Part shown: piece by piece, positions 1 through 8,052 of the stretch
How the letters are laid out: every line of letters begins with the position of its first letter
Numbering within the stretch: position 1 is the stretch's first letter
From: Oligoflexus sp.
Lineage (GTDB): Bacteria > Bdellovibrionota_B > Oligoflexia > Oligoflexales > Oligoflexaceae
Reading direction: 5' to 3'
Assembly: GCA_030151925.1 (NCBI GenBank)
Contig: JASLCY010000572.1
Span: 1-12,888 of the forward strand
DNA: 12,888 nt
Program-made: the position numbers and the translations under genes
Notes under the pieces: model-generated
Databases searched by the model: none
Seen by the model: the letters and a program-made list of their open reading frames with translations, nothing else
Told to the model about the DNA's origin: nothing

Positions 1-1826
1 TGCTCGGCGCCTTCATCTCCACGCTCTCGGCTTTCCTCGGGATGAAGATCGCGACCGCGGGCAACGTCCGCACGACCATCATGGCCCGCAAGGGGATCGC
101 GCCGGCCTTCACCACTGCGTTCCAATCGGGAGCGGTGATGGGCTTCGGACTGGTCGGACTCGCCGTCGTGGGGCTCGTGAGCATCTGCCTCGTGTACTTG
201 AACATCATGCCCGACGCCCTGCAATCGATGGAAGTCGTCGCGGGTTTCGGCCTCGGCGGTTCTTCGGTCGCGTTGTTCGGCCGGGTCGGCGGCGGTATCT
301 ATACCAAGGCCGCGGATGTGGGAGCGGACCTGGTCGGTAAACTCGAGCAGGGCATACCGGAAGACGATCCTCGCAACCCGGCCGTGATCGCGGATAACGT
401 CGGCGACAACGTGGGCGATATCGCCGGGATGGGCGCCGACCTCTTCGGCTCATGCGCGGAAGCCACCTGCGCGGCCCTGCTGATCGGAGCGAGCGCGACG
501 GCGATCGCCTCTTCGCCGAGCTCGCTGTTCTTCCCTATCCTGATCCTGGCCGCGGGCATCCCGGTGTCGCTGCTCACGACCTTCTTCGCGCGCATCAACC
601 CGAACGCGACGAGCGTGGAGCCTATCCTGAAGGGCCAGCTCATCATCTCGACCGTCCTCATGAGCGTCGTGGGCTATTTCCTCGTGCGTTGGGCCGTCGT
701 TGAGAATTTCGAAATCAACGGGCAGCTCATCACCCGCAACGGGGTCTTGGTCTCGCTGCTGATGGGACTCTGGGCCGGCCTCGTGATCGGCTACATCACG
801 GAATACTTCACCTCGCATGCCTATAAACCGGTGCGGGAAGTCGCCGAAGCCTCGCAGTCGGGTCCCGCCACCAACATCATCTACGGCCTCGCGCTCGGTT
901 ACAAATCGGCCGTCGCCCCGGTGATCACCCTCGGCCTCACGATCTATTTCGCCTGGACTCTGGCCGGCATGTACGGCATCGCGATCGCGGCCATCGGCAT
1001 GCTCTCGACGATCGCCATCGGCCTGACCATCGACGCTTACGGACCTGTTTCGGATAACGCCGGCGGTATCGCCGAGATGTCTCACTTGGGTGAGGAGATC
1101 CGGAAGCGCACCGACATGCTCGATGCCGCGGGCAACACCACCGCCGCGATCGGCAAGGGCTTTGCGATCGGCTCCGCGGTGCTGACCGCGCTCGCCCTCT
1201 TCTCCGCCTTCCTCGTGCGGGCCGACGTGAAGAGCCTCGATCTGCTCACGCCGCTCAGCTTCGCCAGCCTTCTGATCGGCGCCGTCCTCCCCTTCCTCTT
1301 CACGGCGCAGACCATGAAAGGCGTCGGCATCGCCGCTTATTCGATGATCGACGAGGTTCGTCGTCAATTCCGCGAGCGTCCCGGTATCATGGCGGGCAGC
1401 GAGCGCCCGGATTATGCGGCTTGCGTGAACATCTCGACTCGCGCGGCGATCAAGCAAATGATCGCGCCGGGACTCCTCGTGGTCCTCACGCCGCTCGTCT
1501 ATGGCTGGCTCTTCGGCGTCCAGGGTCTGGCGGGTCTCCTGGCAGGCGCGTTGAGCTCGGGCCTCGTCATGGCGATCTCGGCTTCGAACGCCGGCGGCAG
1601 CTGGGATAACGCGAAGAAGTATATCGAGACGGGCAAGCTCGGCGGCAAAGGCTCGCCGACCCACAAGGCGGCCGTGGTCGGCGATACGGTCGGCGATCCG
1701 TTCAAGGACACGTCCGGTCCTTCGATCAACATCCTGATGAAGCTCATGGCCATCCTGAGCCTTGTCTTCGCGCCTTTCTTCGTGTCGCACGGGGGCCTCG
1801 TTTTCCGTTTGCTGCATATGCCATGA
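1..1826 (+). CDS. hppA: Membrane-bound ion-pumping pyrophosphatase, K+-dependent type (5'-truncated by window edge)
   Basis: This is the C-terminal ~607 residues of a membrane pyrophosphatase, which hydrolyses inorganic pyrophosphate in the cytoplasm and pumps H+ or Na+ across the inner membrane. The frame is open back to base 3, so the true start lies before the window; family members are about 670-720 residues, so roughly 70-110 are missing. Visible signatures are GNVRTT (from 60), the pyrophosphate-binding [11 protein letters not shown] (from 315), DNVGDNVGD (393-419) and the C-terminal [17 protein letters not shown] (about 1680-1730). Many hydrophobic helices lie between them. The [10 protein letters not shown] segment (1131-1160) has Ala and Gly where K+-independent enzymes have Lys and Thr, which is the known marker of K+ dependence. 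I cannot tell H+ from Na+ transport by eye. The next gene starts 39 bases downstream with no obvious terminator between, so read-through is possible. Confidence 0.96.
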   Translation, partial: LGAFISTLSAFLGMKIATAGNVRTTIMARKGIAPAFTTAFQSGAVMGFGLVGLAVVGLVSICLVYLNIMPDALQSMEVVAGFGLGGSSVALFGRVGGGIYTKAADVGADLVGKLEQGIPEDDPRNPAVIADNVGDNVGDIAGMGADLFGSCAEATCAALLIGASATAIASSPSSLFFPILILAAGIPVSLLTTFFARINPNATSVEPILKGQLIISTVLMSVVGYFLVRWAVVENFEINGQLITRNGVLVSLLMGLWAGLVIGYITEYFTSHAYKPVREVAEASQSGPATNIIYGLALGYKSAVAPVITLGLTIYFAWTLAGMYGIAIAAIGMLSTIAIGLTIDAYGPVSDNAGGIAEMSHLGEEIRKRTDMLDAAGNTTAAIGKGFAIGSAVLTALALFSAFLVRADVKSLDLLTPLSFASLLIGAVLPFLFTAQTMKGVGIAAYSMIDEVRRQFRERPGIMAGSERPDYAACVNISTRAAIKQMIAPGLLVVLTPLVYGWLFGVQGLAGLLAGALSSGLVMAISASNAGGSWDNAKKYIETGKLGGKGSPTHKAAVVGDTVGDPFKDTSGPSINILMKLMAILSLVFAPFFVSHGGLVFRLLHMP

Positions 1827-1865
1827 AGGAAGTAGATTAAAGGATTCGTCGTTAAAGGGGATTTT

Positions 1866-2726
1866 ATGCGTCGATTTATGCCTATTCTTTTCACTTTCCT
1901 TACGTTCCTGAGCATCTCCAAGGCTTTTGCCCAGGACAAGGGCGGAGCAGCTCCGGCGCCCGCGGCCAACGGCAAGGAGCTGACGGCGACCATCCGCACT
2001 TCCATGGGCAATATGGAAATGAAGCTGTTTTACGATAAAGCGCCGCAGACCGTCTCCAACTTCGTGCAGCTGGCCCGCAGCAAATTCTACGATGGCCTGA
2101 TCTTCCATCGCGTGATCCCGGGCTTCATGGTCCAGACCGGCGATCCCAAAGGCAATGGGACCGGCGGCCCTGGCTATTCGTTCGCGGACGAATTCGGCGA
2201 AGGCCTGAAGCACGATAAGCCGGGCATGGTCTCGATGGCGAACTCGGGCCCGAACACCAACGGCAGCCAGTTCTTCATCACCGTGGCCCCGACGCCTCAC
2301 CTCGACGGCAAACATTCGATCTTCGGCGAGATCACCAAGGGCGAAGACGTGGCGGTCGCGATTTCGAACGTCAAGACCACCGCGGCGAAACCCGAGCAGG
2401 ACGTGAAGATCCTCGGCATCGACATCCACGGCGACTGGTACAAGCCGGTCGAGGTGAAGAAGATCAAGGAGCTGAGCGAAGACGATATCAAGGCGGTGAC
2501 GACCGATATCGCGACGAAGCTCGTAAAGAAGATCGCCGAGGTCCAGTCTTACGGGACCTTCCAGAACCTGACCAAGGTCACCGCCCGCTCGCGCGGGAAC
2601 CTTGCGCAGATCTATTACAAGGCCGACTTCAGCAAGAAGAAGGAGTTGAACCTGATCCTCGTGGGCGAAGTGAACGGCAAGAACTTCAAGCTCCAGGAAT
2701 TCCAATTCGCTGAAAGCAAGAACTGA
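1866..2726 (+). CDS. Secreted cyclophilin-type peptidyl-prolyl cis-trans isomerase with C-terminal extension
   Basis: A 286-residue protein predicted to catalyse proline cis-trans isomerisation during protein folding outside the cytoplasm. Residues 1-22 form a Sec signal peptide (basic start, hydrophobic core, cleavage near AFA-Q). Residues ~38-190 are a cyclophilin domain with [15 protein letters not shown] (80-94; R82 and Q90 match the catalytic Arg and Gln), [17 protein letters not shown] (123-139) and [12 protein letters not shown] (144-155). His replaces the tryptophan that binds cyclosporin in human CypA, as in many bacterial cyclophilins. Residues ~195-286 are a charged alpha/beta extension (helix then several strands) that I do not recognise; single-domain bacterial cyclophilins usually end near the cyclophilin fold. 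The start is supported by AAAGGGG five bases before the ATG. It is probably co-transcribed with the following cysteine-synthase-like gene, whose start is 8 bases after this stop. Confidence 0.93.
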   Translation: MRRFMPILFTFLTFLSISKAFAQDKGGAAPAPAANGKELTATIRTSMGNMEMKLFYDKAPQTVSNFVQLARSKFYDGLIFHRVIPGFMVQTGDPKGNGTGGPGYSFADEFGEGLKHDKPGMVSMANSGPNTNGSQFFITVAPTPHLDGKHSIFGEITKGEDVAVAISNVKTTAAKPEQDVKILGIDIHGDWYKPVEVKKIKELSEDDIKAVTTDIATKLVKKIAEVQSYGTFQNLTKVTARSRGNLAQIYYKADFSKKKELNLILVGEVNGKNFKLQEFQFAESKN

Positions 2727-2734
2727 GGTCGACC

Positions 2735-3745
2735 ATGTTCCCGCCGCGCGCCAAGGACCAAGAGCAGCTCATAGGCAACACCCCTCTGCTTCGCCTCGAT
2801 TCGTTGAGTCGCGCGACGGGGTGCGAGATCCTCGTGAAGTGCGAATTCATGAACCCGGGCGGCTCGGTGAAAGACCGGGCCGCCAAGTTCATGATTAACG
2901 AGGCCATCGCTCAGGGCCGGTTACGCTCCGGCATGACCGTGGTCGAGGGCACGGCGGGCAACACCGGCATCGGCCTCGCTCTGATGGCGAAGGTCAAGGG
3001 CCTCAAGACCACCGTGGTGATGCCCAAGGGGCAGACCAAGGAAAAAGAGAAGATGATCGCGCTCTACGGCGCGGACCTCGTCCTGGTCGATGCGGTTCCC
3101 TTCGCTGATCAGAATCACTTCTACCACACCGCAAGGCGTATGGCGGAAGCCGAGCCCGAACGGTATTGGTGGGCGAACCAGTTCGAGAACCTCGCCAACT
3201 CCCGCGCGCATTATGAAGGCACGGGGCCGGAGATCTGGCAGCAGACCGAAGGCCGGATCGATGGTTTCGTGGCGGCGGCCGGGACCGGCGGGACCCTCGC
3301 GGGCTGCTCGCGTTTCCTCAAGGAAAAATCGCCTCAAACGGCGATCCGTCTCGTCGACCCTAAGGGCTCGGGACTCTTCAGTTATCTGAAGACGGGACGA
3401 TTCGCTTCGGAAGGTTCTTCCATCACCGAAGGCATAGGCATCATGCGCCTCGTCGCCAACTTCAAAGAGGCGAAGATCGATGACGCCTACTCCTTGCACG
3501 ATCAGGACCTGGTGATCATCTCGCGGCACGTCCGGGATCATGATGGTTTGATACTGGGCAGCAGCAGCGCGCTGAACGTCGCGGGCGCCGTGCGGCTCGC
3601 ACGCGAATTGGGGCCGGGCAAACGCATCGTGACGATAGCCTGCGATCTCGGGGAGAGGTCGGCCTCCAAGCTCTATAGCTCCGAATACCTCGCCACGCAG
3701 AATCTTCGAGAGGATCTCACTCTCGAAGACCTGAGCTCTCACTAG
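2735..3745 (+). CDS. cysK: Cysteine synthase A-like PLP-dependent enzyme (fold type II)
   Basis: A 336-residue cytoplasmic PLP enzyme of the cysteine synthase / cystathionine beta-synthase family, which normally makes L-cysteine from O-acetylserine and sulfide. Family signatures are GNTPLLRL near the N-terminus, NPGGSVKDRA with K46 as the expected Schiff-base lysine, the substrate loop TAGNTG (73-78), the phosphate-binding GTGGT (183-187) and GSSSALN near the C-terminus, where a Ser should contact the PLP ring nitrogen. The loop carries Ala74 where classical CysK has Ser (TSGNTG). The EGTAGNTGIGLA context and the YWWANQFENLANSRAH segment resemble the longer cysteine synthase forms of fungi and alphaproteobacteria more than E. 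coli CysK, so the true substrate is less certain than the fold. The ribosome binding site (GAGG) overlaps the TGA of the cyclophilin gene, indicating translational coupling. The symbol denotes the family, not proven orthology. Confidence 0.88.
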   Translation: MFPPRAKDQEQLIGNTPLLRLDSLSRATGCEILVKCEFMNPGGSVKDRAAKFMINEAIAQGRLRSGMTVVEGTAGNTGIGLALMAKVKGLKTTVVMPKGQTKEKEKMIALYGADLVLVDAVPFADQNHFYHTARRMAEAEPERYWWANQFENLANSRAHYEGTGPEIWQQTEGRIDGFVAAAGTGGTLAGCSRFLKEKSPQTAIRLVDPKGSGLFSYLKTGRFASEGSSITEGIGIMRLVANFKEAKIDDAYSLHDQDLVIISRHVRDHDGLILGSSSALNVAGAVRLARELGPGKRIVTIACDLGERSASKLYSSEYLATQNLREDLTLEDLSSH

Positions 3746-3751
3746 CAGTCA

Positions 3752-3775
3752 GGTCCTCGCTGGGAGGCCCTCAGC
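3752..3775. terminator. Possible weak hairpin(s) between convergent genes
   Basis: The 30 bases between the stop codons of the cysteine-synthase-like gene (+) and the aldehyde dehydrogenase gene (-) can fold in two mutually exclusive ways. One is GGTCCTC pairing with GAGGCC with one bulged T (3752-3769). The other is GCTGGG pairing with CTCAGC around a 5-base loop with one G-T wobble (3759-3775). Neither is followed by a T run on either strand, so this is not a textbook intrinsic terminator. Its position between convergent genes is the main reason to list it. Confidence 0.25.
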
Positions 3776-5164
3776 CTAACGCAGCAGTTTAAGCCATTTC
3801 ATGCGGCTCTCCGCATAGGGCGGATAACGCAGGGCGAAATCCGGCCACATGGTCTTCGAGAGTATGCCTTTCGCATGCGTGAAGCATTCGAAGCTGCGCC
3901 GGCCGTGATAACTTCCCATCCCGCTGTTGCCGACCCCGCCGAAGGGCAGTTCGGGAACCGGCATATGCATCACCACATCATTGATGCAAACCCCGCCGGC
4001 CGAAGTCGAATCGATCACCTTGTCCGCGAGTTTCTTATCGCCCGTGAAAGCATAGAGCGCGAGAGGTTTAGGCCGTTGATTGATGAAGGCTATCGCTTCG
4101 TCCGCATCCTTGACTTTGAGGATAGGCAGGATGGGGCCGAAGATCTCCTCCTGCATCACGGCGGCCGCATCCGGCACGGAGCGCAGGATCGTGGGTTCGA
4201 TATACCGTTCCTGGTCGCTGGTCCGTCCCCCGTGGGCGAGCTCGCCATCGCTGAGGAAGGCCTTGAGCCGCTCGTAGTTCCTGTCGTTGACGATGCGGCA
4301 GTAATCAGCGCTTTGCCGCGGATCCTCGCCATAGAATTCGACTATGGCCTTCTTCAGCTCGGCGATGAGCTGCTCCTCCAGATGCGGCAGCACCAGGATG
4401 TAATCGGGCGCGACGCAGGTCTGCCCCGCGTTCATGAATTTACCCCAGGTGATGCGTTTCGCGGCCGTTTCCAGGGAGGCCTCGTCGAGCACCAGCGTCG
4501 GGGATTTGCCGCCGAGCTCCAGCACCACCGGCGTCAGATGCTCGGCGGCTTTGCCCATCACGATCTTGCCGACCTTGGTCGACCCCGTGAAGAAGATAAA
4601 GTCAAAAGGCTGCGCGAGGATCTCGGTGGTTTCGTCGACGCCGCCGGCGAGGACGGCGACGCAATCCGGATCGAGGTACTGCGGCAGGTATTCGGCTATC
4701 ACCCTCGAGGTTTCGGCCGCTATCTCGGAGGGTTTGAGCACCGTGGCGTTACCGCCGGCGATCGCGCCCACCAGAGGAGCGAGCAGGAGGTTGATCGGAT
4801 AGTTCCAAGCCCCGATGATGAGCGTGACGCCGAACGGTTCACGACGGATCTCGCAATGCCCGGGTTGGTTGATCAGGGGCGTTGCGACCCGCTCGGTCTT
4901 CATCCAGGAGCTGAGATGCTCCAGCGCATACTCGATCTCGCCGACGACTACGCCCTGCTCGGTCACCGCCGATTCGAACACCGACTTGCGCAGGTCCTTC
5001 CACAGCGCTTCGTTCAGCTCGTGATCCTTTTCGACCAGGAATCGCTTGAGCGCTTCGAGCTGGCTCATGCGATAGGCGTAGGGCCTGAGTTTACCGCTCC
5101 TGTGAGCCTTCTGCAGGGTATTGAGCTTGCCGTGCATATCGCTGATGAACTGCGGCGCGACCAT
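3776..5164 (-). CDS. NAD(P)+-dependent aldehyde dehydrogenase, class 3-like
   Basis: A 462-residue cytoplasmic aldehyde dehydrogenase oxidising aldehydes to carboxylic acids. Catalytic features are intact: N121 in GAWNYP, K144 in TVLKPSE for coenzyme binding, FFTGSTKVG (191-199), general base E216 in LELGGKSP, nucleophile C250 in NAGQTCVAPD, and EEIFGP (339-344). The short N-terminus, overall length and the C-terminal PFGGVGNSGMGSYHG (408-422) fit the class 3 branch, which acts on medium/long-chain, aromatic or isoprenoid aldehydes. The substrate cannot be read from the sequence. The frame is open 14 codons further upstream, but a strong AGGAGG seven bases before the ATG at 5164 fixes the start, 16 bases after the cupredoxin stop. 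It is the third gene of a cytochrome-cupredoxin-aldehyde dehydrogenase unit, so its aldehyde may be produced by the upstream periplasmic redox proteins (inference). Confidence 0.94.
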   Translation of the reverse strand: MVAPQFISDMHGKLNTLQKAHRSGKLRPYAYRMSQLEALKRFLVEKDHELNEALWKDLRKSVFESAVTEQGVVVGEIEYALEHLSSWMKTERVATPLINQPGHCEIRREPFGVTLIIGAWNYPINLLLAPLVGAIAGGNATVLKPSEIAAETSRVIAEYLPQYLDPDCVAVLAGGVDETTEILAQPFDFIFFTGSTKVGKIVMGKAAEHLTPVVLELGGKSPTLVLDEASLETAAKRITWGKFMNAGQTCVAPDYILVLPHLEEQLIAELKKAIVEFYGEDPRQSADYCRIVNDRNYERLKAFLSDGELAHGGRTSDQERYIEPTILRSVPDAAAVMQEEIFGPILPILKVKDADEAIAFINQRPKPLALYAFTGDKKLADKVIDSTSAGGVCINDVVMHMPVPELPFGGVGNSGMGSYHGRRSFECFTHAKGILSKTMWPDFALRYPPYAESRMKWLKLLR

Positions 5165-5171
5165 AACGATT

Positions 5172-5177
5172 CCTCCT
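5172..5177 (-). promoter_or_regulatory. Strong Shine-Dalgarno that sets the aldehyde dehydrogenase start
   Basis: The - strand reads AGGAGG with seven bases before the ATG at 5164. It lies in the 16-base gap after the cupredoxin stop. This is why the upstream in-frame start at 5206, inside the cupredoxin gene, was not used. Confidence 0.85.
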
Positions 5178-5180
5178 TGT

Positions 5181-5516
5181 TCAGCCGTGTCCGGGCGTAA
5201 CCACAACCTCGCCGCTCATCGTGCGGCCGTGCATCTTGCAAAGGTATTTATAGTGCCCCGCCTTGTGGAAGACGATGGGCTTCGAGCTCGCTTTCGGCGC
5301 GACCATGGTCGTATCGAAGGTCTTGCCGTCGTCATAAGACGTCGCGGAATGGTCGGTGTAGGAGACGTTCTCCCACACCACCGACTGGCCTTCTTCGATC
5401 GTGATCGATTTCGGCGCGAAGCTGATGCTCTTCATCTGCACCTTGACCGGCGCCTGGTCGGCCGCCAGGGCCGAAGCACTGCTCATAAGGGTGATCGCAA
5501 AAATCCATGAACGCAT
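5181..5516 (-). CDS. Small periplasmic cupredoxin (plastocyanin/azurin-like copper protein)
   Basis: A 111-residue secreted electron carrier. Residues 1-19 are a Sec signal peptide ending ALA-A. The mature part is one cupredoxin beta-sandwich with the expected type 1 copper ligands: H56 in YTDHSATS, then C93, H96 and probably M100 in YLCKMHGRTMSG. The N-terminal VKVQMKSISFAPKSITIEEG stretch matches the usual first strands, including the FxPxxItv pattern of plastocyanin-like proteins. The gap to the upstream cytochrome stop is 14 bases and contains GGAAGG, placed for the ATG at 5516. A cupredoxin directly after a di-haem cytochrome of the peroxidase superfamily suggests it donates or accepts electrons for that enzyme, as azurin, pseudoazurin or amicyanin do for related systems. 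That pairing is inferred from gene order. Confidence 0.9.
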   Translation of the reverse strand: MRSWIFAITLMSSASALAADQAPVKVQMKSISFAPKSITIEEGQSVVWENVSYTDHSATSYDDGKTFDTTMVAPKASSKPIVFHKAGHYKYLCKMHGRTMSGEVVVTPGHG

Positions 5517-5530
5517 AGGGACCTTCCGCC

Positions 5531-7840
5531 TTAGAAGTATTTTACGTATTCGATCAGGGCCTTTTTATCTTCGTCGCTCAGGTCCGACCCGAACGTGTGC
5601 CCGCGATCCTCGATGAAATCCGGGCAGGTATTGAGTTTGAGCATCTCGTCCATCATCGCCTTCATGCCGGCGCTGCGGCGGCGGTCGATGAACGACTTGA
5701 ATTTCTCCCGCGGCTCGCCGTTCAGGACGCCCTTGATGTAGGCTTCGATCAATTTGGGGAAGTAGCGCGGATTCAGGTTCATCACCAGATTCACCGGCGT
5801 TCCCTTGGGCAGCAAGAGGAGCTTGAGTTTCATGCCTTCGAGCCGGCTTTCGAGTTTGCCGCGCCAGGCCGGGAAGAGATCCGGCAGGCTCGTATCCTCG
5901 CTCGTGACTTTGATCGATTTCACTCCGAGGCGTTTCTCGGGCCAGAGCATCTTGGTCATCGCATCGCTATAGCTGTCGATGCGGCCCGCGACCGAGGGAT
6001 CGTCCTTATAATCGCCGAGCGAGTTGTTGTGCAGGAAGGGGGCCGTGGCCCAGATCGCCACGAGCGTCGGCGTGCGATAGAACGCGCTCGGCCCTTCCCA
6101 GTTGATATCGTATTTACCCGTCAGCGGGTTATAGAGCGGCCTGTCGTGCCCCTTCTCATCGTGGTCGACGAGTTTCATGGGCACCTTACGCATGTCCTTA
6201 TACGTCTGGCTCGACATCTGTCCCCAGGTCCAGCCGGCCTGGGCGTTGAAACCTTCGGCGCGCAGGGCGTTGGTCCCGATCTCCAGCACGCTGTGCCTTT
6301 GATCGTCGGAGAGGTAGTTGTCTTTCAGGAAATCCGGGCTGAGCACCAGCTTGCGCCAGGCTTCCTTCGCGGCCGCGGGATCGCTCGGCAGGTTCTCGGG
6401 AACCTTGCTGCTGTGGCAACGCGCGCAGTTATCCGCGAAGACGATCTTCCCGCGTTTGAGCAGGGCCTCGTCCTTCGTGAGGAACTTCTCCCCGCCTTCG
6501 GCCTTCGCCAGGGGATAGGAATCGTAACTCATCAGGAAGCTCGCCATGTTCGGCATGCGGCGCTCGGTCTGCATCCAGGGGCTGTTCGGGTCTTTGCGCC
6601 ACTTGTTGATGATATCGAACTCCTGCGGCTCGAAATCGCGGCGGATGCTGTCGGTGATATGGAAGGGGTTCAGCGGCCACGAAGGATACCATTGCTCGTG
6701 CATCATCCCTTCGTTCACGTAAACGCGCACGGAGGCCACGACCACGCCCATGGAATCCGCTCCATCGGTGAGGATATGCGGCACCTTCAAGGTCGGTTCT
6801 TCCGCCGTTCCGCCGAGGGCCCCCACGGGACTGTCCAGCGGGACGCCGGCGTTTTTATAGATCGATTCGACCAAGGCCTTCTGCTCTTTGGTGATCCGCT
6901 CGGGTCGCGCGATCCTCAGGCGCTCCTTGAGGCGGAAGATCGAGTTGATGTTGGTCGGGTTGTTCAGGGAATCCATGGGGAAACGCGAGGTCTCGCTGGT
7001 CCCTGGCTGCTGGGTGGCCGCATAGTGATAGACGAACGAGCTCGGCGGAATCTGCAGGGAGAAGAGCGCGCCTTCCCGCAGATACTGATCGCCGATGATC
7101 GACGACAGGTTCTCCCAATCGGGGTTCGCCGGGTCTTTGGGCGGATGCAGAGGGTTGAAGCCGATGTGGCAGAAAGCGCAGGCCATGCCTATCGTATAAG
7201 GCGGCTCGACCGACGAAGGGTCTTCCTTGTATTTGGCGAGCGACCATTTTTTAGCGTCGAACTTGGGATTCTTGAAGATCTGCAGCCCGATCACGCCCGA
7301 CGAGTAACCGAACTTCTCCGGATCCCAAGTGAGCGTCCCATCCTTCATGCGGTCCAGCGTGAGGCCGAATTGATCGGGCTTATCGGCAGGCACGGTATCG
7401 GGATCGTTGATCACGCCCAGCTTCGACCAGCGCTCGTTGCGCGGCGTTTCCATGATTACGCGCAGGATATCGAGCTTGAGGTTCGTCTTGTTGTATTTCG
7501 ATCCTGAGAGTTTCGCAAAGTCGCGCCAGAAACCTGGGTTATCGACGCCGACCCACCAATGCCAGGTATCCATGCCGTCAGCGACGGCCGCAGGATCAAG
7601 GCCCATTTTCGCGCCTTCGTCTCCCTGCGTCTTGCGATACCAGGCATAGGTATGTTCACCAGGGTTGATGGGACGCGCGAACTCATAGTCGAAGTCCGGC
7701 AGATCGGGAGTTTGCGGCCCTTGGCTGGGCGGGGCTTTTGGCCCCTGGGACTTCGGTTGATCGCGAGCGGCTCCCACTGCGGCGGCGATCAATGCGGCTA
7801 GGCACAGACTGACTTTTAGAGAAAGATTCCTGACGCTCAT
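5531..7840 (-). CDS. Large periplasmic di-haem c-type cytochrome, CcpA/MauG/RoxA-like superfamily
   Basis: A 769-residue exported protein. Residues 1-25 form a Sec signal peptide, followed by a Pro/Gln-rich linker (to ~48) containing two copies of SQGP. Two covalent haem sites are visible: CAFCH (221-225) and CARCH (472-476). A PFLHNNSLGDY segment around H604 resembles the APYxHNGS loop of bacterial di-haem cytochrome c peroxidases and RoxA-type oxygenases. The length is more than twice that of a classical peroxidase (~320-350) and nearer RoxA-like rubber oxygenases (~680). I therefore place it in the di-haem peroxidase superfamily and regard a RoxA-like oxygenase or an uncharacterised peroxidase as equally open. 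The start has AGGA suitably spaced and is followed by a proper signal peptide. It heads a unit with a cupredoxin and an aldehyde dehydrogenase. RoxA cleaves polyisoprene to products ending in an aldehyde, which would suit the dehydrogenase (inference). Confidence 0.85.
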   Translation of the reverse strand: MSVRNLSLKVSLCLAALIAAAVGAARDQPKSQGPKAPPSQGPQTPDLPDFDYEFARPINPGEHTYAWYRKTQGDEGAKMGLDPAAVADGMDTWHWWVGVDNPGFWRDFAKLSGSKYNKTNLKLDILRVIMETPRNERWSKLGVINDPDTVPADKPDQFGLTLDRMKDGTLTWDPEKFGYSSGVIGLQIFKNPKFDAKKWSLAKYKEDPSSVEPPYTIGMACAFCHIGFNPLHPPKDPANPDWENLSSIIGDQYLREGALFSLQIPPSSFVYHYAATQQPGTSETSRFPMDSLNNPTNINSIFRLKERLRIARPERITKEQKALVESIYKNAGVPLDSPVGALGGTAEEPTLKVPHILTDGADSMGVVVASVRVYVNEGMMHEQWYPSWPLNPFHITDSIRRDFEPQEFDIINKWRKDPNSPWMQTERRMPNMASFLMSYDSYPLAKAEGGEKFLTKDEALLKRGKIVFADNCARCHSSKVPENLPSDPAAAKEAWRKLVLSPDFLKDNYLSDDQRHSVLEIGTNALRAEGFNAQAGWTWGQMSSQTYKDMRKVPMKLVDHDEKGHDRPLYNPLTGKYDINWEGPSAFYRTPTLVAIWATAPFLHNNSLGDYKDDPSVAGRIDSYSDAMTKMLWPEKRLGVKSIKVTSEDTSLPDLFPAWRGKLESRLEGMKLKLLLLPKGTPVNLVMNLNPRYFPKLIEAYIKGVLNGEPREKFKSFIDRRRSAGMKAMMDEMLKLNTCPDFIEDRGHTFGSDLSDEDKKALIEYVKYF

Positions 7841-7901
7841 GAGTACTTCCTAGGCAAGGACAAAAGCAAATCACTCTCGCCTAAACCCTAACACCGCAGA
7901 C

Positions 7902-7929
7902 GCGCGGTCGTCCTCGAAAAGACCCGCGC
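7902..7929. promoter_or_regulatory. GC-rich imperfect inverted repeat in the cytochrome operon leader
   Basis: GCGCGGTC (7902-7909) pairs with GACCCGCGC (7921-7929) with one bulged C, around an 11-base loop. It sits 62-89 bases upstream of the cytochrome start, in an otherwise AT-richer intergenic region (7841-8052). It could be an operator or a leader-RNA hairpin. There is no T run after it on the - strand, so termination is unlikely. I found no convincing sigma-70 promoter pair in this gap. Confidence 0.35.
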
Positions 7930-8007
7930 CACCTATGAACGGATTCTGATCGTTAGGAAGTTAACACCATGAATTCAATGACTTAAAATGCCTCAAAAAT
8001 GAAGTCG

Positions 8008-8034
8008 GGCGAATTTGGGGAAAAATTCATCGCC
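8008..8034 (-). terminator. Possible terminator downstream of the receiver gene
   Basis: Read on the - strand, GGCG-ATG-AATTT and AAATT-CGCC can pair with a 3-base bulge around a CCCC-containing loop. The hairpin begins about 18 bases after the receiver-domain stop. A short T run (ATTTTTG) follows about 8 bases after it. The stem is imperfect and the T run is displaced, so this is a weak candidate for the end of the six-gene operon. Confidence 0.3.
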
Positions 8035-8052
8035 GAGAATGGCTTGCAACCT

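Noticed and set aside
450..2705. A 751-codon open frame on the - strand opposite the pyrophosphatase and cyclophilin genes
   Set aside because: It is antisense to two genes with clear family motifs. Its translation is a low-complexity mix of Arg, Asp, Glu, His and Gly, typical of the reverse of GC-rich coding DNA.
3875..5200. A 441-codon open frame on the + strand opposite the aldehyde dehydrogenase
   Set aside because: It is antisense to a gene with all aldehyde dehydrogenase catalytic residues and has no motif of its own.
5597..7507. A 636-codon open frame on the + strand opposite the di-haem cytochrome
   Set aside because: The - strand frame has a signal peptide and two haem motifs. The + strand product shows no motif and has the biased composition of a shadow frame.
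7880..7893. Telomere-like CCTAAACCCTAAC run in the intergenic region
   Set aside because: Only about one and a half repeat units are present, which is easily due to chance in a bacterial intergenic sequence.
7950..7990. Possible sigma-70 promoter (TTGAAT, 17-base spacer, TAACGA on the - strand)
   Set aside because: The -10 matches the consensus at only two of six positions, and other equally weak pairs can be drawn nearby.
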